A stretch of DNA of 64,000 nucleotides from Aestuariibaculum sediminum. GTDB taxonomy: Bacteria > Bacteroidota > Bacteroidia > Flavobacteriales > Flavobacteriaceae. This document shows positions 46,431-55,905 of this stretch, piece by piece. The stretch is taken from assembly GCF_014596945.1 (NCBI RefSeq), contig NZ_JACVXB010000001.1, positions 248,001-312,000 on the forward strand, in the 5' to 3' direction. Within the stretch, counting starts at the first letter, position 1. The number at the start of each line of letters is the position of its first letter. Position numbers and translations under genes: made by a program. Below the pieces are notes generated by a model, which ran no database searches, was not told the DNA's origin, and saw nothing but the letters and a program-made list of their open reading frames with translations.

Positions 46431-47738
46431 ATGGAACATATCGTTATTATTGGAAATGGCATTTCTGGAATTACAGCAGCCAGACATATACGGAAACTTT
46501 CCAATAAAAAAATTACTGTTATTTCTGCTGAGTCCGAATATTTTTTTTCCAGAACTGCCCTGATGTATGTCTATATGGGACATATGACTTTTGAGCACAC
46601 CCAACCTTATGAAAACTGGTTCTGGAAAAAAAACAATATTAATTTAATTAAAGCCTTCGTTAAAGCCGTCGACACTAAAACAAAAACACTGCATTTTTCA
46701 AACAAAGCTCAACTAAATTACGACAAACTCATTATTGCATCAGGAAGTAAACCTAACAAATTTGGATGGCCTGGTCAGGATTTAAAGGGGGTTCAAGGTT
46801 TATACAGCAAACAAGATTTAGAAAATCTCGAAGTCTATGCCCCTAACAATAAAGTATGTAAACGAGCCGTAATTGTTGGAGGAGGTTTAATAGGCATTGA
46901 ATTAGCCGAAATGCTAAATTCTAGAAATATACCTGTAACTTTTATTGTTAGAGAATCTAGTTTTTGGAACAATGTTTTACCGGAAAACGATAGCCAACTA
47001 ATAACAAAACACATTAAAAGCCACCATATCGACCTGCGACTTTCATCAAATCTTGAAGAGATTATATCAGATAATAACGGCAGAGTACAATCGGTTATCA
47101 TTAAGGAAACCGGAGAAGAAATTCCATGTGATTTTGTTGGACTAACGGCAGGTGTTTCTCCTAGCATTGACTTTTTAAAACCTTCGAATATCAAAACTAA
47201 TAAAGGTGTTTTGGTAAATCGTTTTTTAGAAACCAACATTTCGAATGTGTATGCTATAGGCGATTGTGCTGAACTTTTAGAACCTTTAGAAAATCGACGC
47301 TCCATTGAAGCTGTATGGTATACCGGCAGAATGATGGGAGAAGTAATTGCTCAAACAATTTGCGGAAAACGCAACGCCTACGACCCAGGACCTTGGTTTA
47401 ATTCAGCTAAATTTTTTGATATTGAATACCAAACTTACGGTTGGGTAAATGCTAAGAAAAATAAACCTGAACATGAATACCAATTTCATTGGTCGCACCA
47501 CGATAACACAAAATGGGTAACGATTGCTTACAACCTACATACAAACACATTTCTTGGTATAAACACCTTTGGTATTCGTATGCGTCATGAAACATTCAAT
47601 AACTGGCTTATTGAAAAAAGGGATATAGCTTTTGTTATTAATCATCTTCATGAAGCTAATTTTGACCCGGAATTTTTCGCAACATATCATAAGGAAATAC
47701 AAAAAGCCTTTCATAATCAATTTCAATCTCAAATATGA
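46431..47738 (+). CDS. NAD(P)/FAD-dependent oxidoreductase
   Basis: A 435-residue pyridine-nucleotide-disulfide-type oxidoreductase with two dinucleotide sites: GNGISGITAARHIR (about 7-20) and VGGGLIGIELAEML (about 144-157). AIGDCAEL near residue 285 closes the FAD site. No redox-active CxxxxC is seen, so it resembles rubredoxin or ferredoxin reductases. I start at 46431 (MEHIVIIG), 12 codons after an in-frame ATG, because the FAD motif begins at once. Its stop overlaps the ATG of a membrane 4Fe-4S protein, which is likely its electron partner. Confidence 0.85.
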   Translation: MEHIVIIGNGISGITAARHIRKLSNKKITVISAESEYFFSRTALMYVYMGHMTFEHTQPYENWFWKKNNINLIKAFVKAVDTKTKTLHFSNKAQLNYDKLIIASGSKPNKFGWPGQDLKGVQGLYSKQDLENLEVYAPNNKVCKRAVIVGGGLIGIELAEMLNSRNIPVTFIVRESSFWNNVLPENDSQLITKHIKSHHIDLRLSSNLEEIISDNNGRVQSVIIKETGEEIPCDFVGLTAGVSPSIDFLKPSNIKTNKGVLVNRFLETNISNVYAIGDCAELLEPLENRRSIEAVWYTGRMMGEVIAQTICGKRNAYDPGPWFNSAKFFDIEYQTYGWVNAKKNKPEHEYQFHWSHHDNTKWVTIAYNLHTNTFLGINTFGIRMRHETFNNWLIEKRDIAFVINHLHEANFDPEFFATYHKEIQKAFHNQFQSQI

Positions 47739-49345
47739 ACCAGAAACCTCAACATACGATGTCAATTGTAAATCCTAATACAGTGAATTTGTCACTGAAA
47801 CAAAAATTAGGCCTTTGCGTTGGAGTTGTGGGGCTTTTCATTTTGATATTAGCCGGATGTAACGCGTCATTTCCAAATAAAACATTGTTTCTAATATTAT
47901 CTCTGGTTTTAATAACCGTAGGTTCTATGATCTTTTCAAATGCTTACTTAAAAACATCGAAAGGAATAAAAAATGATGGCATTTGGTTTAAATCCTTGAC
48001 CTCACGCGGCACATTAGCCTGGTTAACGGGCATTTTAATAACTACCTTTTATATCGTACTATATTTTTTCCCTGAATATTTAGGATTGGGAACTAACGGA
48101 AATTCAAATTCAGGATTAATAGCTTTTTTTGATCCATTGAGTAAACTTTTAAATGGTAATCCCGCAAGCCAATGGTTTGTTTATGGAACACTTTACACCT
48201 TGGTTATTTTAATATTTGGCTATAAATTTATTTTAAAATACCGGCATAACCGATATCAGCAATTACGAACTATTTCGGTGATGTTTTTTCAATTAGGGTT
48301 TGCCTTTTTAATTCCTGAGTTCATGTCTAGGTTAAATGCCAGCCCAAATTATAATTTGCCATATTACGATTTAAAAAGCATGTGGCCATTAAACTATTAC
48401 CTTTTTGATAGTTGGTCTATTAATGGGCTGCTATCCTCAGGAAATTTAGGCTTAGCCATGCTTATTTTTGGTATTCTATCTATTTTTATAATTTCTCCAA
48501 TTTTAACTTATAAATATGGTAAACGATGGTATTGTTCCTGGGTTTGTGGTTGTGGTGGATTGGCCGAAACTGCCGGCGACCCGTTTAGACATTTAAGCAG
48601 CAAAAAACTTTCGGCTTGGAAAATAGAGCGTTGGTTAATTCATACTGTATTAGTGTTTTCAGTTATTATGACCATTGCTGTAATCTATTCTTATCTTATG
48701 AAAGACCCAGACACCTATTGGTTATCTAAAAACGCCTTTCTTTTGGGGACAGCCATTTTATTAACTATCGTTTTCACAATAGTCATGCTCTTTAAGCGTC
48801 ACGAAATAGGTAAAGATGCGAGCTACGGTGCGATAGGATATTTTGTAATTATCACCTCATTAATCACATTGTATGTTTCAGGAGCTTCAGACCACATCTT
48901 TCTTATAAAGTCGAGTACCTTACGCGCTGCTTATGGTTTTTATATTGGCTCCATTTTTTCAGGTGTTATCGGAACAGGATTTTATCCAATTTTCGGCAAT
49001 AGAGTTTGGTGCCGGTTTGGTTGCCCAATGGCTGCTATTTTAGGTTTTCAACAGCGTTTATTTTCAAAATTCCGCATTACTACAAATGGCGGACAGTGCA
49101 TTTCCTGTGGCAACTGTTCGACTTATTGCGAAATGGGAATTGATGTTCGTGCCTACGCCCAAAAAGGTGAAAATATAGTGCGTTCCAGCTGCGTTGGTTG
49201 TGGTATTTGCAGTGCCGTTTGCCCTAGAGGAGTGCTAAAGTTAGAAAACGATTCCATGCATGGTCGTATTAACTCTAATGATATTTTACTAGGTAATAAT
49301 ATGGACTTAATTGATTTATTAAATAATCAACAAAATAACGATTAG
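47735..49345 (+). CDS. Polytopic membrane 4Fe-4S protein
   Basis: A 536-residue protein with about nine hydrophobic segments. The sequence CSWVCGCGGLAE lies in the middle, CRFGCPM follows, and a C-terminal di-cluster ferredoxin part reads CISCGNCSTYCEMG and CVGCGICSAVCPRG. The NapH/NosR-like layout suggests electron transfer across or along the membrane. It overlaps the FAD oxidoreductase gene by four bases (ATGA) and precedes two glycosyltransferase genes. Such pairs occur around arsenosugar loci; the acceptor of the electrons is unknown. Confidence 0.83.
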   Translation: MNQKPQHTMSIVNPNTVNLSLKQKLGLCVGVVGLFILILAGCNASFPNKTLFLILSLVLITVGSMIFSNAYLKTSKGIKNDGIWFKSLTSRGTLAWLTGILITTFYIVLYFFPEYLGLGTNGNSNSGLIAFFDPLSKLLNGNPASQWFVYGTLYTLVILIFGYKFILKYRHNRYQQLRTISVMFFQLGFAFLIPEFMSRLNASPNYNLPYYDLKSMWPLNYYLFDSWSINGLLSSGNLGLAMLIFGILSIFIISPILTYKYGKRWYCSWVCGCGGLAETAGDPFRHLSSKKLSAWKIERWLIHTVLVFSVIMTIAVIYSYLMKDPDTYWLSKNAFLLGTAILLTIVFTIVMLFKRHEIGKDASYGAIGYFVIITSLITLYVSGASDHIFLIKSSTLRAAYGFYIGSIFSGVIGTGFYPIFGNRVWCRFGCPMAAILGFQQRLFSKFRITTNGGQCISCGNCSTYCEMGIDVRAYAQKGENIVRSSCVGCGICSAVCPRGVLKLENDSMHGRINSNDILLGNNMDLIDLLNNQQNND

Positions 49346-49380
49346 AAATTGTACATTTACCGCTGAAAATTAATGACTTA

Positions 49381-50073
49381 ATGCCCAAAATAAACGTTAT
49401 TATTCCTGCTTATAATGAAGCAAATTCTATTGCTAAAGTGATTAATGATATCCCCGATATTGTTGATGAAGTCATTGTGGTTAATAACAACTCTACCGAT
49501 CAAACCGAGATACATGCAAAACAAGCAGGCGCAACGGTTTTAAACGAAGAAAATAAAGGTTATGGTTATGCTTGCTTAAAAGGCATGCAATACATTGAAA
49601 ATAAAGCCGAAAAACCAAATATTATTGTATTTTTGGATGGAGACTATAGCGATTACCCCGAAGAATTAACCAAAATAGTGCAGCCTATTATCGAAAAAAA
49701 TATAGATTTCGTTATTGGTTCTCGCGTAAAGCAATTACGTGAACCAGGTTCAATGACCGGCCCGCAAATTTTCGGCAATTGGCTTGCCACAAACTTAATG
49801 ACCTTATTCTTTTCCGCAAAATACACTGATCTGGGACCTTTTAGAGCCATTAAATACGAAAAATTATTACAGTTGAATATGATCGACAAAACTTATGGCT
49901 GGACAATCGAGATGCAATTGAAGGCCATAAAACAAAATTTGTCGTATATAGAAATACCTGTGAACTATCGCAACAGAATTGGCATATCAAAAGTTTCAGG
50001 AACCGTAAAAGGTAGTATATTTGCAGGCATAAAAATCTTATGTTGGATTTTTAAATATAGTATTACAAAATGA
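49381..50073 (+). CDS. GT2 glycosyltransferase, dolichol-phosphate-mannose-synthase-like
   Basis: A 230-residue GT2 enzyme with IPAYNEANSIAKVI (about 8-21), VVNNNSTDQT, FLDGDYSDYPEEL (DxD) and GSRVKQLREPGSM. The form is that of polyprenyl-phosphate glycosyltransferases, but there is no C-terminal membrane anchor, only a hydrophobic tail. It probably loads a sugar such as mannose onto a lipid carrier for a GT-C enzyme like the one at 54.5 kb. It overlaps the CslA-like gene by four bases. Confidence 0.85.
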   Translation: MPKINVIIPAYNEANSIAKVINDIPDIVDEVIVVNNNSTDQTEIHAKQAGATVLNEENKGYGYACLKGMQYIENKAEKPNIIVFLDGDYSDYPEELTKIVQPIIEKNIDFVIGSRVKQLREPGSMTGPQIFGNWLATNLMTLFFSAKYTDLGPFRAIKYEKLLQLNMIDKTYGWTIEMQLKAIKQNLSYIEIPVNYRNRIGISKVSGTVKGSIFAGIKILCWIFKYSITK

Positions 50074-51560
50074 TTATAGAAACAACAGTTATCATTATTT
50101 ATAGTATTGCACTTTTCCTCATTTTCTTGTATGCATTAGCGCAATTAAATTTACTTTTTAATTACCTCTCATCAAAGCGCTCTCAGGACAATTGCGAGAC
50201 TTTCGATCTGGAAAATCCAAGCGAAGTACCTATGGTAACCATACAGCTTCCAGTATATAACGAAATGTACGTTATGGAACGCTTGTTAGATAATATTGCT
50301 AAAATAGATTATCCTAAAGATAAACTTGAAATACAGGTACTCGACGATTCTACCGATGAAACCGTTGAATCTACGCGTGCTCATGTTGAAAAATTACAAG
50401 CAACTGGTTTAGATATCCAACATATTACCAGAACGAATAGAACCGGATATAAGGCCGGAGCCTTAAAAGAAGGTTTAAAAATTGCAAAAGGTGAATTTAT
50501 TGCTATTTTCGATTCAGATTTCCTACCAGAAGAAGATTGGTTAAAACGTACTATTCCGTATTTTAAAGATGAAAATATTGGTGTAGTACAAACCCGTTGG
50601 GGCCATTTAAACCGCAATTATTCATTATTAACAAAAATTCAGGCTTTTGCTCTTGATGCCCACTTTACATTGGAACAAGTTGGCAGAAACTCAAAAGGTC
50701 ACTTTATAAACTTTAATGGGACTGCAGGCGTATGGCGTAAAACCTGTATTATAGATGCTGGTAACTGGGAAGGTGATACTTTAACCGAAGATTTGGATTT
50801 AAGCTATCGTGCACAATTAAAAAAATGGAAGTTCAAATATCTAGAAGACGTTAAAACTCCTGCCGAATTACCAATCGTTATTAGTGCTGCTCGATCGCAA
50901 CAATTTAGATGGAATAAAGGCGGTGCCGAAAACTTTAAAAAAATGTTATGGCGTGTTTTAAAAAACGAAAACATTTCGCGCAAAACTAAAGTTCACGGAT
51001 TATTACACTTGCTAAACAGCACCATGTTTTTAAATATTTTAATTGTTGGTATTTTAAGTATTCCAATGCTTTATATTAAAAACGAATACACCCACTTGAA
51101 GCCGTATTTTTACGTTATGAGCTTTTTTGTAATAAGTACCATCATATTTTTTGTATGTTATTGGTTTATGTATAAAAACACCTATGGAGGTGGTATAAAA
51201 AACTTCTTAAGATATATCGGAATGTTTTTCGTATTTTTCTCTATAGCCATGGGTTTTTCGCTACATAATTCAATTGCGGTATTAGAAGGTCACTGGGGTA
51301 AGAAAAGTGAATTTGTAAGAACTCCTAAATTTAACATCAACACCTTAAAAGACAGTTGGAAAAAGAACAAGTATTTGAAAAAAACAGTGTCGGTACACGT
51401 AATTTTTGAAGGTTTACTTATGCTATATTTCGGTTTTGGGATGTACAGCGCATTTATAGTTGGCAACCAAGGGGGAGATTTTGGGCTATTTCCGTTTCAC
51501 CTTATGTTATTCATAGGATTCGGATATGTATTTATTAAATCGCTGACATCAAAAGTTTAA
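50070..51560 (+). CDS. CslA-like processive GT2 synthase (beta-mannan/glucan type)
   Basis: A 496-residue membrane GT2 enzyme. One hydrophobic segment lies at about 7-30 and at least four after residue 310. Synthase motifs are VLDDSTD (about 90-96), FDSDF (148-151), TEDLDLSYRA (239-248) and QQFRW (277-281). The stretches NRTGYKAGALKEGLK and FNFNGTAGVWR resemble plant CslA glucomannan 4-beta-mannosyltransferases more than bacterial BcsA. No PilZ domain is present. It probably polymerises a beta-linked sugar from GDP-mannose or UDP-glucose; this is inferred from the motif likeness. A long terminator follows. Confidence 0.85.
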   Translation: MIIETTVIIIYSIALFLIFLYALAQLNLLFNYLSSKRSQDNCETFDLENPSEVPMVTIQLPVYNEMYVMERLLDNIAKIDYPKDKLEIQVLDDSTDETVESTRAHVEKLQATGLDIQHITRTNRTGYKAGALKEGLKIAKGEFIAIFDSDFLPEEDWLKRTIPYFKDENIGVVQTRWGHLNRNYSLLTKIQAFALDAHFTLEQVGRNSKGHFINFNGTAGVWRKTCIIDAGNWEGDTLTEDLDLSYRAQLKKWKFKYLEDVKTPAELPIVISAARSQQFRWNKGGAENFKKMLWRVLKNENISRKTKVHGLLHLLNSTMFLNILIVGILSIPMLYIKNEYTHLKPYFYVMSFFVISTIIFFVCYWFMYKNTYGGGIKNFLRYIGMFFVFFSIAMGFSLHNSIAVLEGHWGKKSEFVRTPKFNINTLKDSWKKNKYLKKTVSVHVIFEGLLMLYFGFGMYSAFIVGNQGGDFGLFPFHLMLFIGFGYVFIKSLTSKV

Positions 51561-51574
51561 TACTTATAACATAG

Positions 51575-51619
51575 AAACACAAAAAAGGCTCGTTAAAAAA
51601 ACGAGCCTTTTTTGTGTTT
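51575..51619. terminator. Bidirectional terminator after the CslA-like gene
   Basis: An approximately 20-bp stem (51575-51594 with 51600-51619) containing AAAAAAGGCTCGTT and its complement, with a five-A loop, lies between convergent genes. Confidence 0.9.
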
Positions 51620-51636
51620 ACATTTTAACAGATGTA

Positions 51637-54264
51637 TTATTCCTCATCCATTTCCATAATTAAATTAGCTATTAAAGCCGTCCATCCAGTTTGATGAGAA
51701 GCTCCTAGGCCTTTTCCAGTGTCGCCATCGAAAAACTCGTAAAATAAATGTTCATTTTTAAAGTGTTCTTCTTTAGCGAACATATGGTTGGCATCATCTG
51801 CATGATACTGATATTTACCTTCTTCATTTCTTTCAAACAACTTAACCAATCGCTTGGTAAGTTCGTTTGCTATTTGTTTTAAATTTAGTTTGTTGCCAGA
51901 ACCTGTTGGAAACTCATATTTATAGTCATCACCATAAAACGTATAATATTTTCTTAATGATTGAATAATCATGTAGTTGATAGGCATCCAAATTGGCCCC
52001 CGCCAGTTAGAATTACCTCCAAACATATTAGAACGGCTTTCCCCAGGCTCGTATTGAATTTGATGGTGCCCGTGATATAAAAACACAAACGGATGCTTTT
52101 CATGATATTTTGATAATGAACGAATTCCAAACTCTGAAAGAAATTCATCTTCATCTAATAAACGCTTTAATAAATGTTCTAATCGGAATCCTCGCATAAT
52201 TGAGAATAGGTAATTTCCATCTTTATTAGTATCATCTAGGTTAGAAATTAATGACGCTAAATCTGGTCGCGTTCTTATAATTTCATTGGCTTTTACCCTA
52301 AACTTTTTCAATTCTTCAAAGAGATCTTCATGCATAATTTCCACAGCAAACATAGGAATTACCCCAACGAGAGAACGCACTTTCAGCCTTTCGGTAGCTC
52401 CAGATTCCATTTCAACGACATCGTAGTAAAAATTGTCCTCATCATCCCAGAGCGAAATATCCTTTTTACCAATGTGATGCATAGCCCAGGCAATATTTAA
52501 AAAGTGCCTGAAAAACTTAGCCGCAATTTCTTCGTAAATTTTATTGGATTTAGCCAATTCCAGGGACATTCGTAACATGTTTAGAGTAAACATTGCCATC
52601 CAACTCGTAGCATCGGCCTGCTGCATTCTGGTAATACCCGGTGGCATATGATTTCTATCAAACACCCCTATATTATCTAAACCAAGGAAACCACCCTCAA
52701 ACAAATCGGTTCCATTTTTATCCTTTTGATTAACCCACCAGGTGAAATTTATAAGCAACTTTTGAAACACTTTTTCTAAAAAAGCGGTATCTCCTACCCC
52801 GGTATAATTTTTATCCTTTTCATAAACATGCCAAACAGCCCAGGAATGTACAGGCGGATTTACATCGCTAAAATTCCATTCATATGCTGGAATTTGCCCA
52901 TTAGGATGCATGTAATTCTCTTGTAATACCAGTAACAGTTGTTCTTTAGCAAAATAAGGGTCTATCTCTACAAAGGAAGCCATATGAAACGCCAAATCCC
53001 ATGCTGCATACCATGGGTATTCCCACTTATCTGGCATAGAAATAACATGCCGGTTAGTAAGGTGCTGCCAACTATAATTCCTAAGATTGACTCGATCTGG
53101 TTTGGGCTCACCTGGACCACCGAATAGCCATTTAAACACATCGTAATAATAAAACTGTTTCGTCCATAACAAACCTGAAAAAGCCGCCTTTGCAATATTT
53201 TGATGTGATTCTGGAATCTTGGAAGCTATTGTTTCATTATAAAAAGCTTCACATTCCTCCTTCCGTTGATTAAAAACAGCTTCAAAATCTTCAAATGGAG
53301 ATTGTAATTTACTCTTACTTAAGCGCACTTTAACCGATTGTTCTTCTCCGGGTTTTAATGTAAACTGGTGCCATATAGCCAATTTAGAACCCGTTTTCTG
53401 TGGATTAACTGTTGCTTTTCCTTCAACTACATGATTGTTTATACCGTCCTTAACATAATCGATTTCATTTGGAACATTATAAATACGTTTATTGTTGGTT
53501 TCATTTTCGCAAAACAATTGCTCTCCACCTTCATGGAAAAAATAATATCTACCATTTCTTATACTTCTAGCTATAATTGTTTCTTCTTGCTTCGACGATA
53601 ATTTCATGCTAGGACGTTCAAAACGTTTGTTATGTTTCCAAAAGTTTCTATACCATAAATGTGGTAACACATGGATATCAGCGGCTTTTTTTCCTCGGTT
53701 TACCACTGTTACTTTCATCAAAATATCGTCTACATCAGCCTTTGCATATTCAATAAAACAATCGAAATAAGCATTTTCTTTAAAACAGCCTGTATCGAGC
53801 AGCTCATATTCCGGGTCGTGTCGTCCTTTTTGATTACCATGCACTAAATCGCTATAAGGAAAGGCGCTATGAGGGTACTTGTATAAATATTTAGCATAAG
53901 AATGTGTTGGTGTTGACACCTGATGAAAATAAAGCTCTTTTACATCTTCTCCATGGTTTCCCTGATTGTTAGTCAGGCCAAACAAACGCTCTTTTAGAAT
54001 AGCGTCGTGACCATTCCAAAACGCAGGTGCCAAACACAATATTTCTCGTGAATCGCAAAACCCACCAATGCCTTCCTCCCCCCATCTAAAAGCATTACTT
54101 CTGGCTTTATCATGATCAATAAACTCCCAAGATTCACCGTGTAAACTATAATCTTCACGAACTGTCCCCCATTGTCTTTCGGCTAAATATGGCCCCCATT
54201 TTTTCCAATTACGATAGGCATCTGCAACCTCTAATCGTTTTGCTTCAGATCCTTTTTGTTTCAT
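51637..54264 (-). CDS. GH63/MGH1-like glycosidase, cytoplasmic
   Basis: An 875-residue (alpha/alpha)6-barrel glycosidase. The C-terminal half has the GH63 marks NWRGPIWMPINYMI and GASHQTGWTALIA, and WDLAFHMASF is near the middle. An N-terminal beta-sandwich covers about 1-330 (WRWGEEG-type region, FGLTNNQGNHGEDVKE). No signal peptide is found, so it acts in the cytoplasm. The family removes alpha-glucosyl or related residues from oligosaccharides, mannosylglycerate or glucosylglycerate; the substrate is not decidable. It is divergent from a GT-C mannosyltransferase. Confidence 0.85.
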   Translation of the reverse strand: MKQKGSEAKRLEVADAYRNWKKWGPYLAERQWGTVREDYSLHGESWEFIDHDKARSNAFRWGEEGIGGFCDSREILCLAPAFWNGHDAILKERLFGLTNNQGNHGEDVKELYFHQVSTPTHSYAKYLYKYPHSAFPYSDLVHGNQKGRHDPEYELLDTGCFKENAYFDCFIEYAKADVDDILMKVTVVNRGKKAADIHVLPHLWYRNFWKHNKRFERPSMKLSSKQEETIIARSIRNGRYYFFHEGGEQLFCENETNNKRIYNVPNEIDYVKDGINNHVVEGKATVNPQKTGSKLAIWHQFTLKPGEEQSVKVRLSKSKLQSPFEDFEAVFNQRKEECEAFYNETIASKIPESHQNIAKAAFSGLLWTKQFYYYDVFKWLFGGPGEPKPDRVNLRNYSWQHLTNRHVISMPDKWEYPWYAAWDLAFHMASFVEIDPYFAKEQLLLVLQENYMHPNGQIPAYEWNFSDVNPPVHSWAVWHVYEKDKNYTGVGDTAFLEKVFQKLLINFTWWVNQKDKNGTDLFEGGFLGLDNIGVFDRNHMPPGITRMQQADATSWMAMFTLNMLRMSLELAKSNKIYEEIAAKFFRHFLNIAWAMHHIGKKDISLWDDEDNFYYDVVEMESGATERLKVRSLVGVIPMFAVEIMHEDLFEELKKFRVKANEIIRTRPDLASLISNLDDTNKDGNYLFSIMRGFRLEHLLKRLLDEDEFLSEFGIRSLSKYHEKHPFVFLYHGHHQIQYEPGESRSNMFGGNSNWRGPIWMPINYMIIQSLRKYYTFYGDDYKYEFPTGSGNKLNLKQIANELTKRLVKLFERNEEGKYQYHADDANHMFAKEEHFKNEHLFYEFFDGDTGKGLGASHQTGWTALIANLIMEMDEE

Positions 54265-54486
54265 TATTTATTTTGAATTATAGATTTAAGAACCCGCTTA
54301 AATCTGGCTATTTTTAAAAAAGTGTTAGTTAAATTTAAGCCTTTTATTTACAACTTTTAAATGGCTCAAGAAGATTTACCTAATTCGCTGTAATGGCTCT
54401 TATCTGTTAAAATGTCTATAAAAAAACCCTTTGAAAAATCAAGGAAGTTAAATAATTAGGAATCCCCGTATTTTACAAATTGAGAG

Positions 54487-54494
54487 TATATTTG
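54487..54494 (+). promoter_or_regulatory. -7 element abutting the GT-C start codon
   Basis: TATATTTG matches the consensus exactly and ends four bases before the ATG at 54499. A transcript from here would start at or next to the ATG. No clear -33 is seen. Confidence 0.4.
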
Positions 54495-54498
54495 AATC

Positions 54499-55878
54499 AT
54501 GCAAGATTCTCTAAAATATTTAAAGCGTCACAAGTTCGCATTTATTATGGCTTTCGCCTCAGTGATTTTATATTATAATTTTGCTTATCATTTAGTTCGA
54601 ACAGATTACACAAAACTCATTGTTTATTATATTGCTCTATTTGTTTTGTTTTATAAACTTATTCATAGCTGCAGCAATAACACAAAACTACTAACAGTTT
54701 TAGCGTTTCTATTTCGAGCTGTTTTCATTGTTTCATTACCAAATCTATCGCAAGATTTTTATCGATTTATATGGGATGGGCGCCTCATTCTTGAAGGATA
54801 CAATCCTTACCTATTTAATGTTGAATCATTTATTAAAAATGGTAATTACCCAATTGCTCAAGCTAAAGAGTTATATATCGGCATGGGAGAACTTAATGCC
54901 GGCCATTACACCAATTACCCACCATTAAACCAATTATGCTTTTTAATAGCAGCTTTGGTGTCTAAAACGCATATTCTTGGTTCTGTAATAACTATGCGAT
55001 TACTGATTATAGCTGCAGATTTTGGCACGCTTTATTTTGGACAAAAGCTACTGAAGTTAAACAATTTACCTATTAGTCATATTTTTTGGTATGCATTAAA
55101 CCCATTTATCATAATTGAATTAACAGGAAATCTTCATTTTGAAGGCGTAATGATTTTCTTTTTAATATGGAGTTTATACCTACTGCATAGGCAGAAATGG
55201 ATAATGGCGGCTATTATATTAGCGCTTTCCGTAGCAACAAAACTTTTACCTTTATTATTTATGCCATTATTTATAAAATGGTTCATTCGAAAAGATACAA
55301 ATCATGGAATTTTTAAATTAATTGGTTTTTATAGCATTACGGGTATTGCAACACTTTTACTTTTTCTTCCTTTTTTATCTACTGAATTTGTGAATAATTA
55401 TACCGAAACCATAGGATTATGGTTTCAAGATTTCGAATTTAATGCCAGTATATACTATATAGCCAGAGCTATTGGATATACCGTTAGAGGCTACAATGAA
55501 ATTGCAATTATTGGAAAATTTATTCCGCTATTGGTAATCCTGTTTGTGCTAGGTATAACCTTTTACAAAAGAAACACCACCACTATCCAGCTAACAACCA
55601 GTATGCTACTTGCATTAAGTTTTTACTACTTTACAGCAACGACCGTACATCCATGGTATATTGCCACATTACTCATATTGTCTATATTTACTAATTACAA
55701 ATTCCCTTTAGTATGGAGTTTTGTCATCATTTTGAGTTATTTGGCTTATACGAATACTAATAACTCAGAAAACCTGTGGGTCGTTACTTTAGAGTATGTA
55801 ATTGTTTACGCGGTTTTTATTTGGGAAGTTATATTGAATAAAAAAGTCTGCTATTTTAATAAACAGCAGACTCAGTAA
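54499..55878 (+). CDS. GT-C mannosyltransferase-like membrane protein
   Basis: A 459-residue polytopic protein with about ten to twelve hydrophobic segments. After the second comes SQDFYRFIWDGRLILEGYNPY, the loop typical of PIG-M/GT87-like GT-C enzymes that take a lipid-linked sugar, and NYPPLNQLCF follows. It probably transfers mannose from a polyprenyl-phosphate donor on the outer face of the inner membrane. The donor could come from the GT2 enzyme at 49.4 kb. Its last codons double as a terminator hairpin for the opposite strand. Confidence 0.82.
   Translation: MQDSLKYLKRHKFAFIMAFASVILYYNFAYHLVRTDYTKLIVYYIALFVLFYKLIHSCSNNTKLLTVLAFLFRAVFIVSLPNLSQDFYRFIWDGRLILEGYNPYLFNVESFIKNGNYPIAQAKELYIGMGELNAGHYTNYPPLNQLCFLIAALVSKTHILGSVITMRLLIIAADFGTLYFGQKLLKLNNLPISHIFWYALNPFIIIELTGNLHFEGVMIFFLIWSLYLLHRQKWIMAAIILALSVATKLLPLLFMPLFIKWFIRKDTNHGIFKLIGFYSITGIATLLLFLPFLSTEFVNNYTETIGLWFQDFEFNASIYYIARAIGYTVRGYNEIAIIGKFIPLLVILFVLGITFYKRNTTTIQLTTSMLLALSFYYFTATTVHPWYIATLLILSIFTNYKFPLVWSFVIILSYLAYTNTNNSENLWVVTLEYVIVYAVFIWEVILNKKVCYFNKQQTQ
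55840..55872 (-). terminator. Minus-strand terminator inside the GT-C gene end
   Basis: AGTCTGCT (55845-55852) pairs with AGCAGACT (55865-55872), with three more pairs inside, followed by six T on the minus strand. It would end transcripts of the 55906-57489 genes inside the coding end of the convergent gene. Confidence 0.7.
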
Positions 55879-55905
55879 TATTCTATTTATAAATAATTTA
55901 GCTTT

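Noticed and set aside
47735-47900. LAGC near the start of the 4Fe-4S protein as a lipobox
   Set aside because: It lies at the end of the first of many membrane segments in a polytopic protein and is preceded by a long polar stretch, so lipidation is unlikely.
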